Assembly (NCBI GenBank): GCA_963556495.2
Contig: OY747704.1
Coordinates: 35,794,001 to 35,858,000 of the forward strand
Length of the DNA: 64,000 bases
Origin: Valencia hispanica
Taxonomy: Eukaryota; Chordata; Actinopteri; Cyprinodontiformes; Valenciidae
Direction: 5' to 3'
Shown: positions 12,001-23,629 of the stretch, one piece after another
How the letters are laid out: each line of letters begins with the position of its first letter
How positions within the stretch are numbered: the first letter of the stretch is position 1
Made by a program: the position numbers and the translations under genes
Notes under the pieces: generated by a model
Told to the model about the DNA's origin: nothing
The model's database searches: none
Seen by the model: only the letters and a program-made list of their open reading frames with translations

Positions 12001-13777
12001 CTGTAGTAGTATTGAAATAGGCCTCTGTGAAGTCTATAGATACAAGCAGTTAATTATTTCACCTTCTAATATTGTTTTTTTTCTTTATAAATCCATTTGT
12101 TGAAACTTGTTTTTGATATTTTAAAAATGCTTTTGATAATAGCCTATAATTATATCTGCAGGAATTCAGTTTTGTAAACAAAAGAAAAGCAAAAAAGCCC
12201 AAGAGGATGAATATATTTTTTAGAAACAAATTGCACATAGAAGTGCTTTTTAGCTTTAGCAGAAAAAAAATGAAAGACAGACAATATCCCTTTGAAAGAC
12301 ACGCCTATTTCAGATCTATACAACACTATATGCAGTTTAAAAACATGGTTAATGCCTTCTATTTCCCTGTCTTTTAAAATTCTTAGACATTTGCCTCTTA
12401 TAAATATTCAGAATTATGAATAAAATAAAAGCAATGTCTTGCCATGCCTGCTAGAAAATATATGCTTTATTTAACTTATCGGAGATTTCAGTCTTTTAAA
12501 TTCCCAATTTTTCTGCTATAAAAACATTGTCTGGTCTATTAACACAACAGATTTTACAATACTCTAAAGAGTCATAGAAAACATGAAACATATTCACGCT
12601 ATCATTTGCTTGTTTCAGTCTATCATCCAGGCATCCCCAAGAGTTACATTCAATAATTTCAAAAAGATTAGATTTGGGAATTATGAAAAAGGTCAATTTT
12701 CACTCTGAGAAATGAGAAGCCAACAACACAGTGATGTGTTTACTTCAATTAAACTGCCAATGTACAGAAGAGAAGAGAAATAATTTAACAGATTTCTACA
12801 CATAAAGAGAAATATGGTTCAGAGATAGACATGTGCACACCCAGTCAAACAAAACCTCATCTGGAGACATTAAGCTATGTTCTGAGCTATTTAAAAAAAA
12901 TGGTTCAAGGTTTTAGTTTTATGTGTGAATAATGACCTAAATACTCAGGAGTTCACTTCACCATAAAAGAGAAATGAAACAATTTATATCTTTAAGAATG
13001 CTTTTATTTGCTTGTATTTGTGTTTTTAAAAACAAATGGAGCTCATTAAAGAAAAATAAAACTAGTGTTTTGCTTTTTGTAGAAAGCACTATTGATATCA
13101 TGTTGATAAGATTGTGATTTCAAAGTAGCTGGAAATTCATCCGCAACACATACTTGATGTGAATCTCCTGTTCCACCAATACCCCAAAGGCGCTCTTTGT
13201 TAGGTTAGGACCTGGTGAATCATGGTCAAGAAAACAGTTTGAGATGATCTGAAGTTTTTGACATTATCCTACTTTAACTCATCATCAGAAGATAAGTACA
13301 CTGTGGTTTCCATATAGCCCCTAAAATACAGTCGTCCCATATTTTATAGTTAATATGTACATCGTATTTTAAATAAATACAGAAAGGTATTTGTCTTGTA
13401 TTTCCAAATTGTCTTGAGCGCCACATCATCTTATCCTCAAGTTGCATGAAAGTAGTGGTGAAATGGTTTGGTGTGATGTAACGTTTAGGTCATTGGGTGA
13501 GATGTTTTAGATTTGAGGCAATTACAGCTTTAGGAGGGTAGGTTTGTTAGGCAGAGTCTATTACAACAACACACCCTGCGCCTAATCCACCGTGGGCCAT
13601 CACACCATAATTTATAATGATCAAGTGTTAATTTAGTGCATTAATAAACTATTTGTATGTTTTTTGTTTTAATGTTTATGTCTTCTACAGTATTAACACA
13701 GGTGTCATCAACGATTACCTTTAAAAGCGTTCTCGTTTTTCATTTTGTTAAAATTTAACTTTACTGGTCTTGCACTT
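9053..13777. other. AT-rich non-coding stretch, no gene seen
   Basis: Nearly 5 kb without a supported gene or repeat. A 70-codon frame at 10362-10574 sits after a pyrimidine tract but has no recognised homologue. The region fits intron or intergenic DNA. Confidence 0.5.
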
Positions 13778-13780
13778 TAA

Positions 13781-14618
13781 GGGCCTCATTTATCAATATT
13801 CTAAATAAAGAGATTGCCTGGGCCACAAAAAATTACACGAAGGGCATGTTCCTGATTTGCAGTTGATCTACTAAGATTGTGTAAGCAAATGATAGCAGGC
13901 GCAAAGAGCAGTATTCAAATGAGGACTTTGCGCCTCCGCTGTGTGTGCCAGCCTAAAGAGCATATATTCTTTGGATCTACCTGAATGTTTTAGGTATTTT
14001 ATTGAAGGTTAGAAATTTACAAGTTAATTACATCTGGCTAATTGTCATTGTAGTATTGTACATGATTATTATATTTTATCAATTGGACCCCAGGAAGATT
14101 AGTAGCCACTCCGGTGGAAACAAATGAACAAATAAATCACAAGTGCAGACGCATTGAGCACACAGTGAGTTATGATGCCTCTTTGGCAAAAATGGAAAAA
14201 ATCAACATAAATGTCAGGTTTATGGCTGTTAGAGTGTTAATTAATATTAGGTTAGAATGTGTGTGAATGATATTTATGTTGAATCGTGGTGGCACAAAGT
14301 TAAGACATGCCTTTCAGAGGCGCTAAAAATAGGTGGAAAAACAGTTGCCGCCGACAGTTTCATGTTTGATAAATCACACTGCGCGTGGCATGCCTACTTA
14401 TTTGGATGTTGTCCTCCCAATATTTTGTGCCTTCTGACAGAAATGCCCACATTGAATATTCATCAAGGACAAATGCACTAAATGGAATGCACTCATCTTG
14501 CTGTGGTGTTAACAGGCGCAGTCCTCCCTGCTTAGTAAGTCACCTGCTGCATGTTTTTGTGCCCACTGTGAGGTTTGCACACGTTCTAACAAGCGCAAAC
14601 CTTTGATAAATCAGGCCC
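13781..14618. mobile_element. PIF/Harbinger-like non-autonomous element
   Basis: The ends are GGGCCTCATTTATCAA at 13781 and the reverse complement of GGGCCTGATTTATCAA ending at 14618, one mismatch in 16. The flanks are TAA at 13778-13780 and TAA at 14619-14621, a 3-bp duplication fitting the TWA preference of PIF/Harbinger transposons. Internal frames of 73-74 codons show no transposase motifs, so this 838-bp element is probably non-autonomous. The terminal repeat resembles that of the element at 39205-40517. Confidence 0.75.
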
Positions 14619-14621
14619 TAA

Positions 14622-15539
14622 ATGTTACGTATACGCATGTTGAAACGTGACGTCAAACGCCCAAGCTTCAGCACTAAGAAATATGTGGAATTGACAGACA
14701 TTTTTATGACCATAAAACTGCTTTATATAAAAACTTGTATATCAATCTAGATGTGTACCAAAACCATGTTGATAGTTAGTATGTTCTTTATGTACAGGTC
14801 AGCCATCTGATGATCCAGATAGTCCTGCCTAAACTCCTTTCATATTTAGCTTCACACCACAGGCTCAACTGCCGAGGCCTTTTGATGATCAATATAAAAG
14901 GTGTATGAAGCATTGAGCACTGGGAGTTGTCCTAATAACTTGTATGCCTTCATTGCTTCTGCTGTGTAACGTCCAGGCATGTTGATCAAATAATTGTAGA
15001 TAGCCCCATACTGAACTGGCGTCTGCTATATCTGAGGACTTTCATCCCGTAGCTCGTTAGCTATTTGAAACGGGTCTGGAAGCTTTGTGCTAAATACAGT
15101 TAGCTTTGCGATATATCTTTTTCGGTCATCTCCACAAAGATGGTTTAAATGATCTAAAGTTATATACCTACATTTCTAGGTTTCATTTTGTCATCCTAAT
15201 TGTGTGGAAGCTCTTTTTGTTCTCCAGTGTTGTACGCATTCGCAAAAGTAGAAAACAATAACATTCAGTGTGCCTATAAATTGTAATACTTAGACTTGAT
15301 TTCTGTTATGTTTAACCACCAGTGGTGCGTCACCTTTGCCTCAATAGGAGCAAAAACAGGGCTGGCCCTTGAGGTGTTCATTATTTAGTTTAAAAAAAGT
15401 GTGGCGACTCTTACTGTGATCATAAATGATGTACACGGCCAGCAACAATACTCGGGAAGGCTGTGGTGTTTAAACTTCAGTCGGTACTGAGGGGCTCAAA
15501 ATGTGTCATGTAAATATCCTCCACACTTTTCCACCACCA
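14622..15539. other. Non-coding stretch, no gene seen
   Basis: No open frame with domain content and no repeat ends recognised. Confidence 0.5.
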
Positions 15540-16047
15540 GCAGCAGCTGCCTAAACCATTCATACAAGGCAGGATGGATCCATGCTTTCATATTGTGAGT
15601 CTATGTGAAAGGCAGTCTCAGTTTTCAGTCCTTAGCTAATGGGATTAACACTCAGTTTGTTTGTCATTTTCTGTTATAGCCCTTTTGCCTTAGGTTTTGT
15701 GGTGTTGTGGGTTCAGAGAGCGTACTTCTCATATCTTTGTTGTAACAACTGGCCATTTGAGCTTCTGTTGCCTTTTTCTCATCTCAAACCTGTCTGCCTA
15801 TTCTCCTCTGAACTATCGGGTCAACACAAAAAAATTAATACTTCTCTACACTACTGCCACTCTTTGCATATTACATTCTCTGTAACCCAAGAGATAGCAG
15901 TGCATAAAAATCCCTGTAGATAAGTCATTTCTCAAATACTCTGAGCAAAATTCATTGACTTGCTGCCATGTGGTTGGGTGGTTGTTTATTTGTGTTAACT
16001 CGCACTTAAACATGTTCGCCTAATAAAGTGGCCGGTGAGTGTTTATC
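15540..16047 (-). pseudogene. Relic of a second Tc1-like family
   Basis: The plus strand ends with CCTAATAAAGTGGCCGGTGA near 16020-16039. The relic at 28024-28556 ends with the matching block CCTAACAAAATGGTTGGTGA. The interior reads as the antisense of a Tc1-like transposase: ACAAGGCAGGATGGATCCAT near 15566 and CTCATATCTTTGTTGTAAC near 15727 match blocks I recall from this fish family. Many indels are present and no frame survives. The 5' end is missing. Confidence 0.6.
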
Positions 16048-17693
16048 TGTAGTTTATTTCCCCTGATCTCTGTCTGGCATCCTTTTTCGAACATACGATG
16101 CAGTACTTTGTTCCTTCTCAGCACACGGAAGCCAATTACATGGCTCTTATTAATGTAGTAGTCCCATTTGAACACAGTTAATCATGCATGGAGTGGCAGG
16201 AGGATAGAGATTAGGCAGCATGGGCATGCACATCCTGTAACATGTCAAGGCGCTGGGGATAGTTATTTTCAACAATGAAGAAAAAGTCACATGGATGCTA
16301 TGGTGGTAGTGTCGCCTTTCAAGGTGGTTGTATTTTTTTCTATTTTTTTGTCAGAATGTCAACTTTCCTAGAAGTTTCTATCCTTGGAAAACACACGATT
16401 GAGATATTTATCTTTCAAACTCACTAAAGATCTCAAATGAAATCTGCTCTTGGAAGTGCACTTACAGTATATGTGTGTGGCCAAGCAATGGGAATGTTTA
16501 TGCAGCATTCACTCACATTGTTGGTATGAAGCAAGGTGACAAGTGGAGGAAAGAAAAAACACAGGGCATTGAGCTCACACACACGCACAGCTTCGGGGGC
16601 AAGGCAGAGAGAGAGAGAGAAGCATGTTAAATCAGGCTCTCATCAAGTGTAACACTCCCTCAAACACACATCACATGCTTACAAACATGCCAGGGGAAAC
16701 ACTGACACAGTCTCAGAGCAGGGTGGTCTAACGAGCCTCTGGTGATTCAGGACAGATTCGGGACACTTTGGCTTCATTAGTCACAACAAAGTAGGCCAGA
16801 TACCTTTAGAACTTAACTCCTCTGTATCCGTCCTCCTCCTTCCCACTCAGTATCACTAACTCTTTTATCCTCGTCTTCCTTTTCTTCTCTTGACCTCCCA
16901 CTTATTTCTCCTCTGTCTCCCCTCATCTGTTTGATCCTTTCCCTTCTTTTTCAAAGTCCCCTCTTATCTTTTGGAGACATACCACCATCTGCAGCAGTCC
17001 TGTCCTTCTCTTTGTTCCCCACCATCGTTCCCCCCCTTGGATAAGTCTCCCCCTCTCTTCAACCTTTTACTCTTGTTCGGTCTGTCAGATGCACCAGCGT
17101 GGACACAGACACATGCTGTGAGTTTGATCTGAGACATTTTGCTGCAACATTAATGAAAGCATAAACTTATATGAATATTGATAAGCTATTCTTTTGCAAT
17201 CTGCACATTCCGGATGGCCTTGAGGCTAACTAGTGAGGCTCACACCAAAGATGGAATATTAAACTGACAAATATTGCTTATGAATATTCAGTGACGACAT
17301 GAAATCTGAAATTGACATGGATTCTCATGTCTTCCACCCTCTGAGTGAGATAATTCTCTGCACTTGCACAGTCGCACATACTTTGGGTTGTGGCGTGTCC
17401 AAAAGGGGGTTTTCTGCTTGCAGAATCTCTTTAGTCAGAAAGGCATGGATGAGCCATTGCATCATGATCCTTTTGTCTGTGTCAATGTCTTGATTAAGCT
17501 GATTGTGTTAGAAAGTCAAAAATTATACTCTGCTACTTCATTCTTATATTCATTTAAGTTTTTTAAACCAATAAGATACCCTTGGTATTTTGTGTCATGT
17601 ACCTAAGATAATTAGTGTAAAATAATATCAAACTGCTAAGATTCAGGTACTGTTAAAATATTTTTACATCTGACTTGTTGAAAAATATGATGC
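16048..17693. other. Non-coding stretch with pyrimidine-rich tract
   Basis: A GA repeat lies at about 16606-16620. A long C/T-rich segment runs from about 16815 to 17088 and ends in TCTGTCAG. It is followed by 29 bases and then GTGAGT at 17118, a splice-site-like arrangement discussed under findings. No gene can be supported. Confidence 0.5.
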
Positions 17694-17697
17694 TTAA

Positions 17698-18217
17698 AGA
17701 GTAACTAAACCCCAAAACAAATTTGTAACTTATAAACTCTATAAATGGGTCTTTACCAATGCAATCTTTCAGTTTATGGGGATTTTTTTACATTTTCGTG
17801 TAAATTTGTTTAATTCTACACTTTTTGACATCTAGCTTAATCTGACATTGAAACATGGACAGGGCGGCGCTGAGTCAGCGCTGCCTGAGGCCGGCGCTGC
17901 TGAGGCAGAGGAAGACAGGATGTGTCCAGTCTCTGAGTGATGCTAATGCTAACATAGGCTAACGTTCAAAACAGATGGACGTCGATCAGATCGATCAGTC
18001 GCAAAACTGCCAACGTCGCTTTGGTCACTGTCCATGTTTCAGTGTCAGATTAAGCAGCTGTCATTGTCCTCCGGAACACACCCCCACGTCCCCCCCTCCG
18101 CTTTTCCTCCACACTTGGCCATACCCCTCCGTGCTTCCTGGCACTGCCCACTTTGTAGAATTTTTCAAATGTAGTCTGGGGGCGGAGTTATGATTTTTCA
18201 TGGGGTTCAGTTCCACT
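17698..18217. mobile_element. TTAA-flanked (Kolobok-like) non-autonomous element
   Basis: Flanked by TTAA at 17694-17697 and 18218-18221. The left end reads AGAGTAACTAAACCCC. The right end read in reverse is AGTGGAACTGAACCCC, three mismatches in 16. The 520-bp interior is GC-rich in its second half and holds no transposase. TTAA duplications occur in Kolobok and piggyBac superfamilies. The terminal sequence lacks the usual piggyBac CCY start, so Kolobok-like is favoured by inference. Confidence 0.7.
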
Positions 18218-18221
18218 TTAA

Positions 18222-21067
18222 GGTGCATTATTTTTGCTCAAACCTTTTTTCAAGGAACCAAGGTAGATTTTTGGAGTCGTTTTTCTCCCCTGTCATATTT
18301 TTTGCAAGAGTCAGGTCCAAATCATAATGGCAGCGTAGAAATCTACCTGAGAAAATGGCCCTAGTGGAAAGGTAGTAGTTTTTGGATAGACCCTGAACTG
18401 AAGGTGGAGCTTTATAATGGCAGGGTGTTAAGCATTTCTTACTTACAAAAGTTTGTCAACTACCCGTTTATCTTCCACTCTTGTTCATATTTTTATCAAC
18501 TTTTCAGCTCCCCCAAAGGAGGAAAGAGTTTGCATTCAAATACACTGATAAAATCAAACAACCTTAGTAGAAAATAATTAAAGGAAGCTTCCACTTTCAT
18601 CTTCTCAGTGGAGACATGAAGATAAAAACTAATCAAAACTTTTTTTTTAAAGACTTTAACCGGTAACATTATAATTTTTTACAGCGTTTTTGTTCTGGTT
18701 TATACAGATTAAAGCAATCACTATTCCATAAAAAGATTTGATCATTTACTGATTTTAAGTCTGATTGTAGCAGACACACTGCTGCTCTGCGAGCGTTGAC
18801 TGTTTTTATGAGACACATCATGCAGGCTTTGATTATTAAATATATGGATTATAATACATTTTCTTTGAGTTAAACGTGGTTTTAATTCAGTATTAGAGTT
18901 GAAATGTCTATAGATAGCAGGTTCCTCTCTCCAGCATACAAAATTGGGATTGGCACAGTTCATTTAAAATTCATTGTAGGTACATAATTCCACAATTCCA
19001 TAATTTTACTACTTACAATCGCATCCTGGACCCTGCTGTTGCGGTGGAGATGGACAGAGATCTGTGTTTTCCTGCAGGATCAGGCCACATAAACGCCCCT
19101 GTTTTAAACCCCACAGTGAAAATGCAAACGAGAAAGGTAAATTATGATAGTAAATTAAAATTTACTGGAGAGAGCACTCCGATGGTGGAGTATTCATGTA
19201 CCTGCAAATACATGGAAATGTCCCACGATTAGAGGTATGCACTCTCTCTGTTCATTTTGACCAATATGATCTGATTGCTCAAAACGCTCCTCAGGATTTT
19301 TGGCAGGAATGTGATGCCATAATTCTGAATTGGTTTAGTTTTCAGGATAAACACTTCATAACAGTTTAAAATACTCTACAGCCTTTAACTTGTACTGTAA
19401 TTGATTCTGCTCCCAGCTGTCTGTGGTGAAAGAGGGATTGAATCCTTTCATCAAAGTAATATTTGAAGCTTTTCAACTATTTATGTTCTAAAGCATGAAT
19501 TAAAAAAAACCCACATCCCTCTGGATGGTTAGCAGGTTTTAAGTTAAGAAACCAATAGCTGGTGCTGCTCTGGGTGTGTGGTATTTTTACTACTTTCTGG
19601 TACATCTCTCTGGCTTTATTTGCTAAATATCTGTTAATGTTAAGAACTTCCTCTCACTTTGAAGTGATTATAATTCAGTTACACCGTGTAAATGCCAAGA
19701 AATGATTTCTCTCCTGTCCTACCCCCATCTGGCACCTCAGAAGTGAGTCAACATGGAACTCTACGTCAATGAAATCCCTTTGAAGTTTTTTAAAGCCATA
19801 CATTTTTGTGGACTATGTATTATCTTATGAAGCAGAATCACAGATTCATTGATAGTGTTATTGATAAAATCATGAGTTGTTTACTCGTTAGGAGACTTTT
19901 AACCATCCCTAACTGATGAACAAGTCGCTGGTCAATGCTGCTGCAATGGAATTAATTACCTACGGAGTGTCTGTGGATGTATTGGCCCTGTTTTTGACTC
20001 CACAGTGGAAACACTAGCAAAAATACTGGCCAGGATAAATGAAGGTTCTGGGAAAATAAGATGTCATAGTCACAACAAACCTTAAGTAGAGATGACGCAC
20101 AGAGAAATCGCCTGGCAACCAAAGTTGGATGATTTTCAGCTTGACTGTCGCTGACCTGTGACCAGCCAGAAATTCAAAAATCTAATCTTTTTCTGTTTAC
20201 TGAGTGCTAGATTTTACTCTATCACAGTAACAATAACACTCTTCCATGTGGAAGTTGTTACTGTGAGAAACGGACTCAAAGTTACCTATTTTCAGTACAG
20301 GAAAGAGATCAAAAATAAAATCAGAGCAAGTACAATAGCTGTAAGAAGCTGGTTTAAAGAAAGTGATATTTTCTGCTGAAGCATGTCAGCTCTTCATTAA
20401 GACTGCTACCACAGGGAGCTAGACTTTGTCATCTCGCTGTTTGGTCATTATGCCGTTTTTGGATTGTGGATGTCGGTTCGTACTCATCTTGGGAATGTTT
20501 TACAAAATTGATAAAGGCGGAAAATGACTTGGAGACAACTTTAATGGATACCAAAAGACTTAATGTATTGCTGCAAAGTTGCTCAATTTCATACTTTTTA
20601 CCTGTCAACTACTGACATCAAATGGATTTGAAAATGTTGGTATCCTTTTTTGAAAATTAAGGGTCTGTCTTCCCAGTGAATATACTGGGGCTGATATTTA
20701 CAGTTAGTAATGCTAATCACACGGATTCTGTTAATCTCTAAAATGCAATGCTAAAGACAGTTTGAAATCTATACTCCAATTACAGCTATTCTCTCATACG
20801 CTTGGCATGGCGCTGACTCTGCTCCTAATACTAATTATTTATGACGAATCACAGTAGGAAGGCTAGAAACAAATGTTTTGAATGGGGTTAATTACAGTTC
20901 TTAAAGAGAAATCCTAACTGATTTAAGGTTTGTATCAGTAGGTCAAAGTTTTTCTATCACCAGAGACAGGAAATTGGTCACAATCTCTAAATGAGCAACT
21001 TTTAAATAAAGATATGGTGTTTTTCTGAATTTAGCCTGGAGCAACTTCAATTTTCAGAGAGGAATGC
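18222..21067. other. Non-coding stretch, no gene seen
   Basis: Open frames of 62-73 codons (for example 18742-18963 minus and 20158-20379 plus) have no recognisable content. No repeat ends identified. Confidence 0.5.
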
Positions 21068-21316
21068 GTTATAAAAGGACCAGACTGACTGAGTGTATAT
21101 AATTCTTTTCTAATCACACTGACCACTTAAAGACCTTTATACTAGAGTCACGGTCACAAACTAGCACACATTCAGGCAACATTTTCAGATCAGTAGGCAA
21201 CTTGGGCTTAGGTCCCTTGCCCAGTGGCACATCGACATGTGGCTGGAAGAAGCTGGAATTGTACCCAAAACTTTCAGATTGCAGGACAACTACTCTGCCC
21301 ACTGATCCACGGTTAC
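21068..21316 (-). mobile_element. tRNA-derived SINE
   Basis: Read on the minus strand, the head has an A-box-like TGGATCAGTGGGC (21297-21309) and a B-box GGTACAATTCC (21255-21265), the spacing of an internal RNA polymerase III promoter. The body continues with GTGCCACTGGGCAAGG. The tail includes TTTAAGTGGTCAGTGTGATT and AGAAAAGAATTATATA, a decayed form of the L2-type tail with AAAGCGCT. Mobilisation would depend on a partner LINE. Several mutations indicate an old copy. Confidence 0.7.
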
Positions 21317-22801
21317 ATTTGCCTTAAATAATGGAAAGCTGCTTGAAAACATTTTTTTTCTACTTTTGAAAAATATATTATTTTAAACTGGAATTTCAAT
21401 TAATGATTCAGTTACACAGAATCAGCTGCATACATGTCTTGACTGTTGGGTGTGTTCGTTTTCTATTACTGTACTACACATCCTAGTAAATTATCTGGTT
21501 AACAAAAGAGGCAATAAACAACGGAAACCATGCTGAAAATATACAGAGCAGATTACTTTTAGTGAATGGATGAGGAGCAATCTGTCCTGGCAATATCCTG
21601 GCATGGAGTAAAGAAATCAAAAGGGAGCAAGGGAAACACTTCTTCATAATAAAACATGAAGGCAGATAAATCAAAGTCCAGGAAGCAGAGAAACAAACAT
21701 AAATGAACAATATATTAAATAGAAGCATTGTATGACATTAACCCCAAAACTCTGTCCAAATCCACCAGTCTTACACAGTGAGCAGTAGAATTCATCTCCA
21801 ATGTTATTCAGTGCAATTTCTGAAGGCTTTGTTCAAGGAGACATGACTCAACTCAAAATAATGAGTGCAAAAACAACATATAATTTTGTACAATTCAAAA
21901 GAGTGCTGAGAGTTTGTAAGATGAAAGCAGGGCACAAACGGACAAATAATATAAATAAATTCTTTAAAAATCAGACAATGTGAATGTGATTTCCTGAATT
22001 AAAAACAAAATGTTCTTTCACAGTGGAAATACACCCACAATGTGAATTTCAGACCCCTCCGTAATTTCTAAGTGAGAGAACTTGCAAAATCCCAAGGTGT
22101 TAAAATTCTTATGTTCCTCACTGTATATGCATTAAATGAGTACTTCCTAAAATCAAATAATATTAAACATCTTTTCACATTGATGTAATTTGGCACGGTA
22201 CAAATACAAACTGATTAGATTTCAATTAATAAAATTATATTTAAGCACACAACTGTTATCTTTATGGTTGTAAAAATGTGGTCCTCCAAACTCTAGAGGC
22301 GCACATAAATAGCTATAGAGGGCCGGATTTGGGTTGGGTTTGAGACATGTGGTCTAGACTCTCTCTTATAGGTTAAGCAGTTCTTTTTGGTGTAAAGATA
22401 AAATATATTTTTTGTTTACCCTACATTTTAGCCAATAGACACATTTAAATTACTTCAGTCCAATCTTACATTTTTTTATGTCAGAACATTGATGCATATT
22501 GGTCATTTATTTAGGTGTGTGTCTGCATTTTCTGTATTGGATATGTTCTTTTTTCAATGCAGTTATGTAACAGGAGATCAAATTTCTGTAGACTGTTCTT
22601 ATAGTCAGACCTTTTAAAATGTTCTAATTAGATCTTATCAAAAATGTATCATAGTTCTGATTTATTTTCTTATCGTAAGTTATAATACCCAGCCACCTGA
22701 ACACTATGTCAAATCTATAAAGATCCTTTTCACAAACTTTAAGTGAGCAAAGCTGCTTGACCAGGTGTACATTTGTCTGTAACACACCCACTACAAGAGG
22801 A
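21317..22801. other. AT-rich non-coding stretch, no gene seen
   Basis: No supported gene or repeat. Frames up to 81 codons on either strand look random. Confidence 0.5.
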
Positions 22802-23629
22802 ACTTGTAGTGGGGCGACTGTGGCTCAGGTGGTAGGAGTTCGTCCCATAACCGTTGGGTTGCCAGTTTGAACCCCTGCTCCATCCATCTTGGTCATTGTG
22901 TCCTTGGGCAAGACACTTCACCCGCCTTGTCTGCTGGTTGCGGTCATAATGCCCAGTGGCACCTTTGTGTACGGCAGCCTTGCTTCCGGCAGTGTGCCCC
23001 AGGGCAGCTGTGGCTACAATGTAGCTTACCGCCACTAGTGTGTGAATGTGTGTGTGAATGGGTGAATGACTGAATGTAGTGTGAAGTGCTTTGTGGTAGT
23101 AGTAGTAGTAGTAGTACAGTAGTAGTAATAGTTTTTTCGGTCATTTCATTCCTTTATACATTAAACAAAACATTTTCATTTTTCGTGTCCAACACGACCG
23201 AAAAGGTTTAGGCTAAAGTTAATACTTATTATGCCTAACCCAGTTTACATACTTCCACGAGAAAACAAACACAAATATTTATAATAAACCGTATCAAGTG
23301 TCATACAAAAAAGAAATAAGCAAGCATTTGGAATTGATTTTAACTTAAATAGCAATATTCCAATAGATTGGTATATATACATTTGTTTTATGTTAATTTA
23401 TTTTCAAATAAATCATGTCATTTAAATTCATTGTATCCGTTATGTTTGGTCTGTGGAAGTCTTGTCACTAGTGTCTTACTTTATTCATCCTGAGTTTATA
23501 TATTTTTGAATTGTAGTAGATTTATACATCTTTTTGAAAGCTTTGATTGTTTTGGACTGTTTTAACTGATCTTGTGGTCCTCTGACTGAAAAAGCGCTAT
23601 ACAAATGCAGACCATTTTACCATTAACTG
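22802..23629 (+). mobile_element. tRNA-derived SINE split by an insertion
   Basis: The head at about 22810 has an A-box-like TGGCTCAGGTGGTAGG (22821-22836) and a B-box-like AGTTTGAACCC (22863-22873). The body runs to GTGAAGTGCTTTGTGG at 23096. The rest of the SINE, GTCCTCTGACTGAAAAAGCG, resumes at about 23577 and ends near CAGACCATTTTACCATT. The related copy at 60779-61048 has these two halves joined (GTGCTTTGTGGTCCTCTGAC). So about 475 bp at 23097-23571 was added inside this SINE. Confidence 0.75.
23097..23571. mobile_element. 475-bp insertion inside SINE, flanked by TTGTGG
   Basis: The insert starts with a TAG microsatellite (about 23097-23117, then interrupted to 23130) and continues as AT-rich DNA. 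It is bordered by TTGTGG at 23091-23096 and again at 23572-23577, as a 6-bp target duplication would leave. No terminal inverted repeats or transposase are visible, so its class is unknown. Expansion from the microsatellite alone would not explain the AT-rich remainder. Confidence 0.55.
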
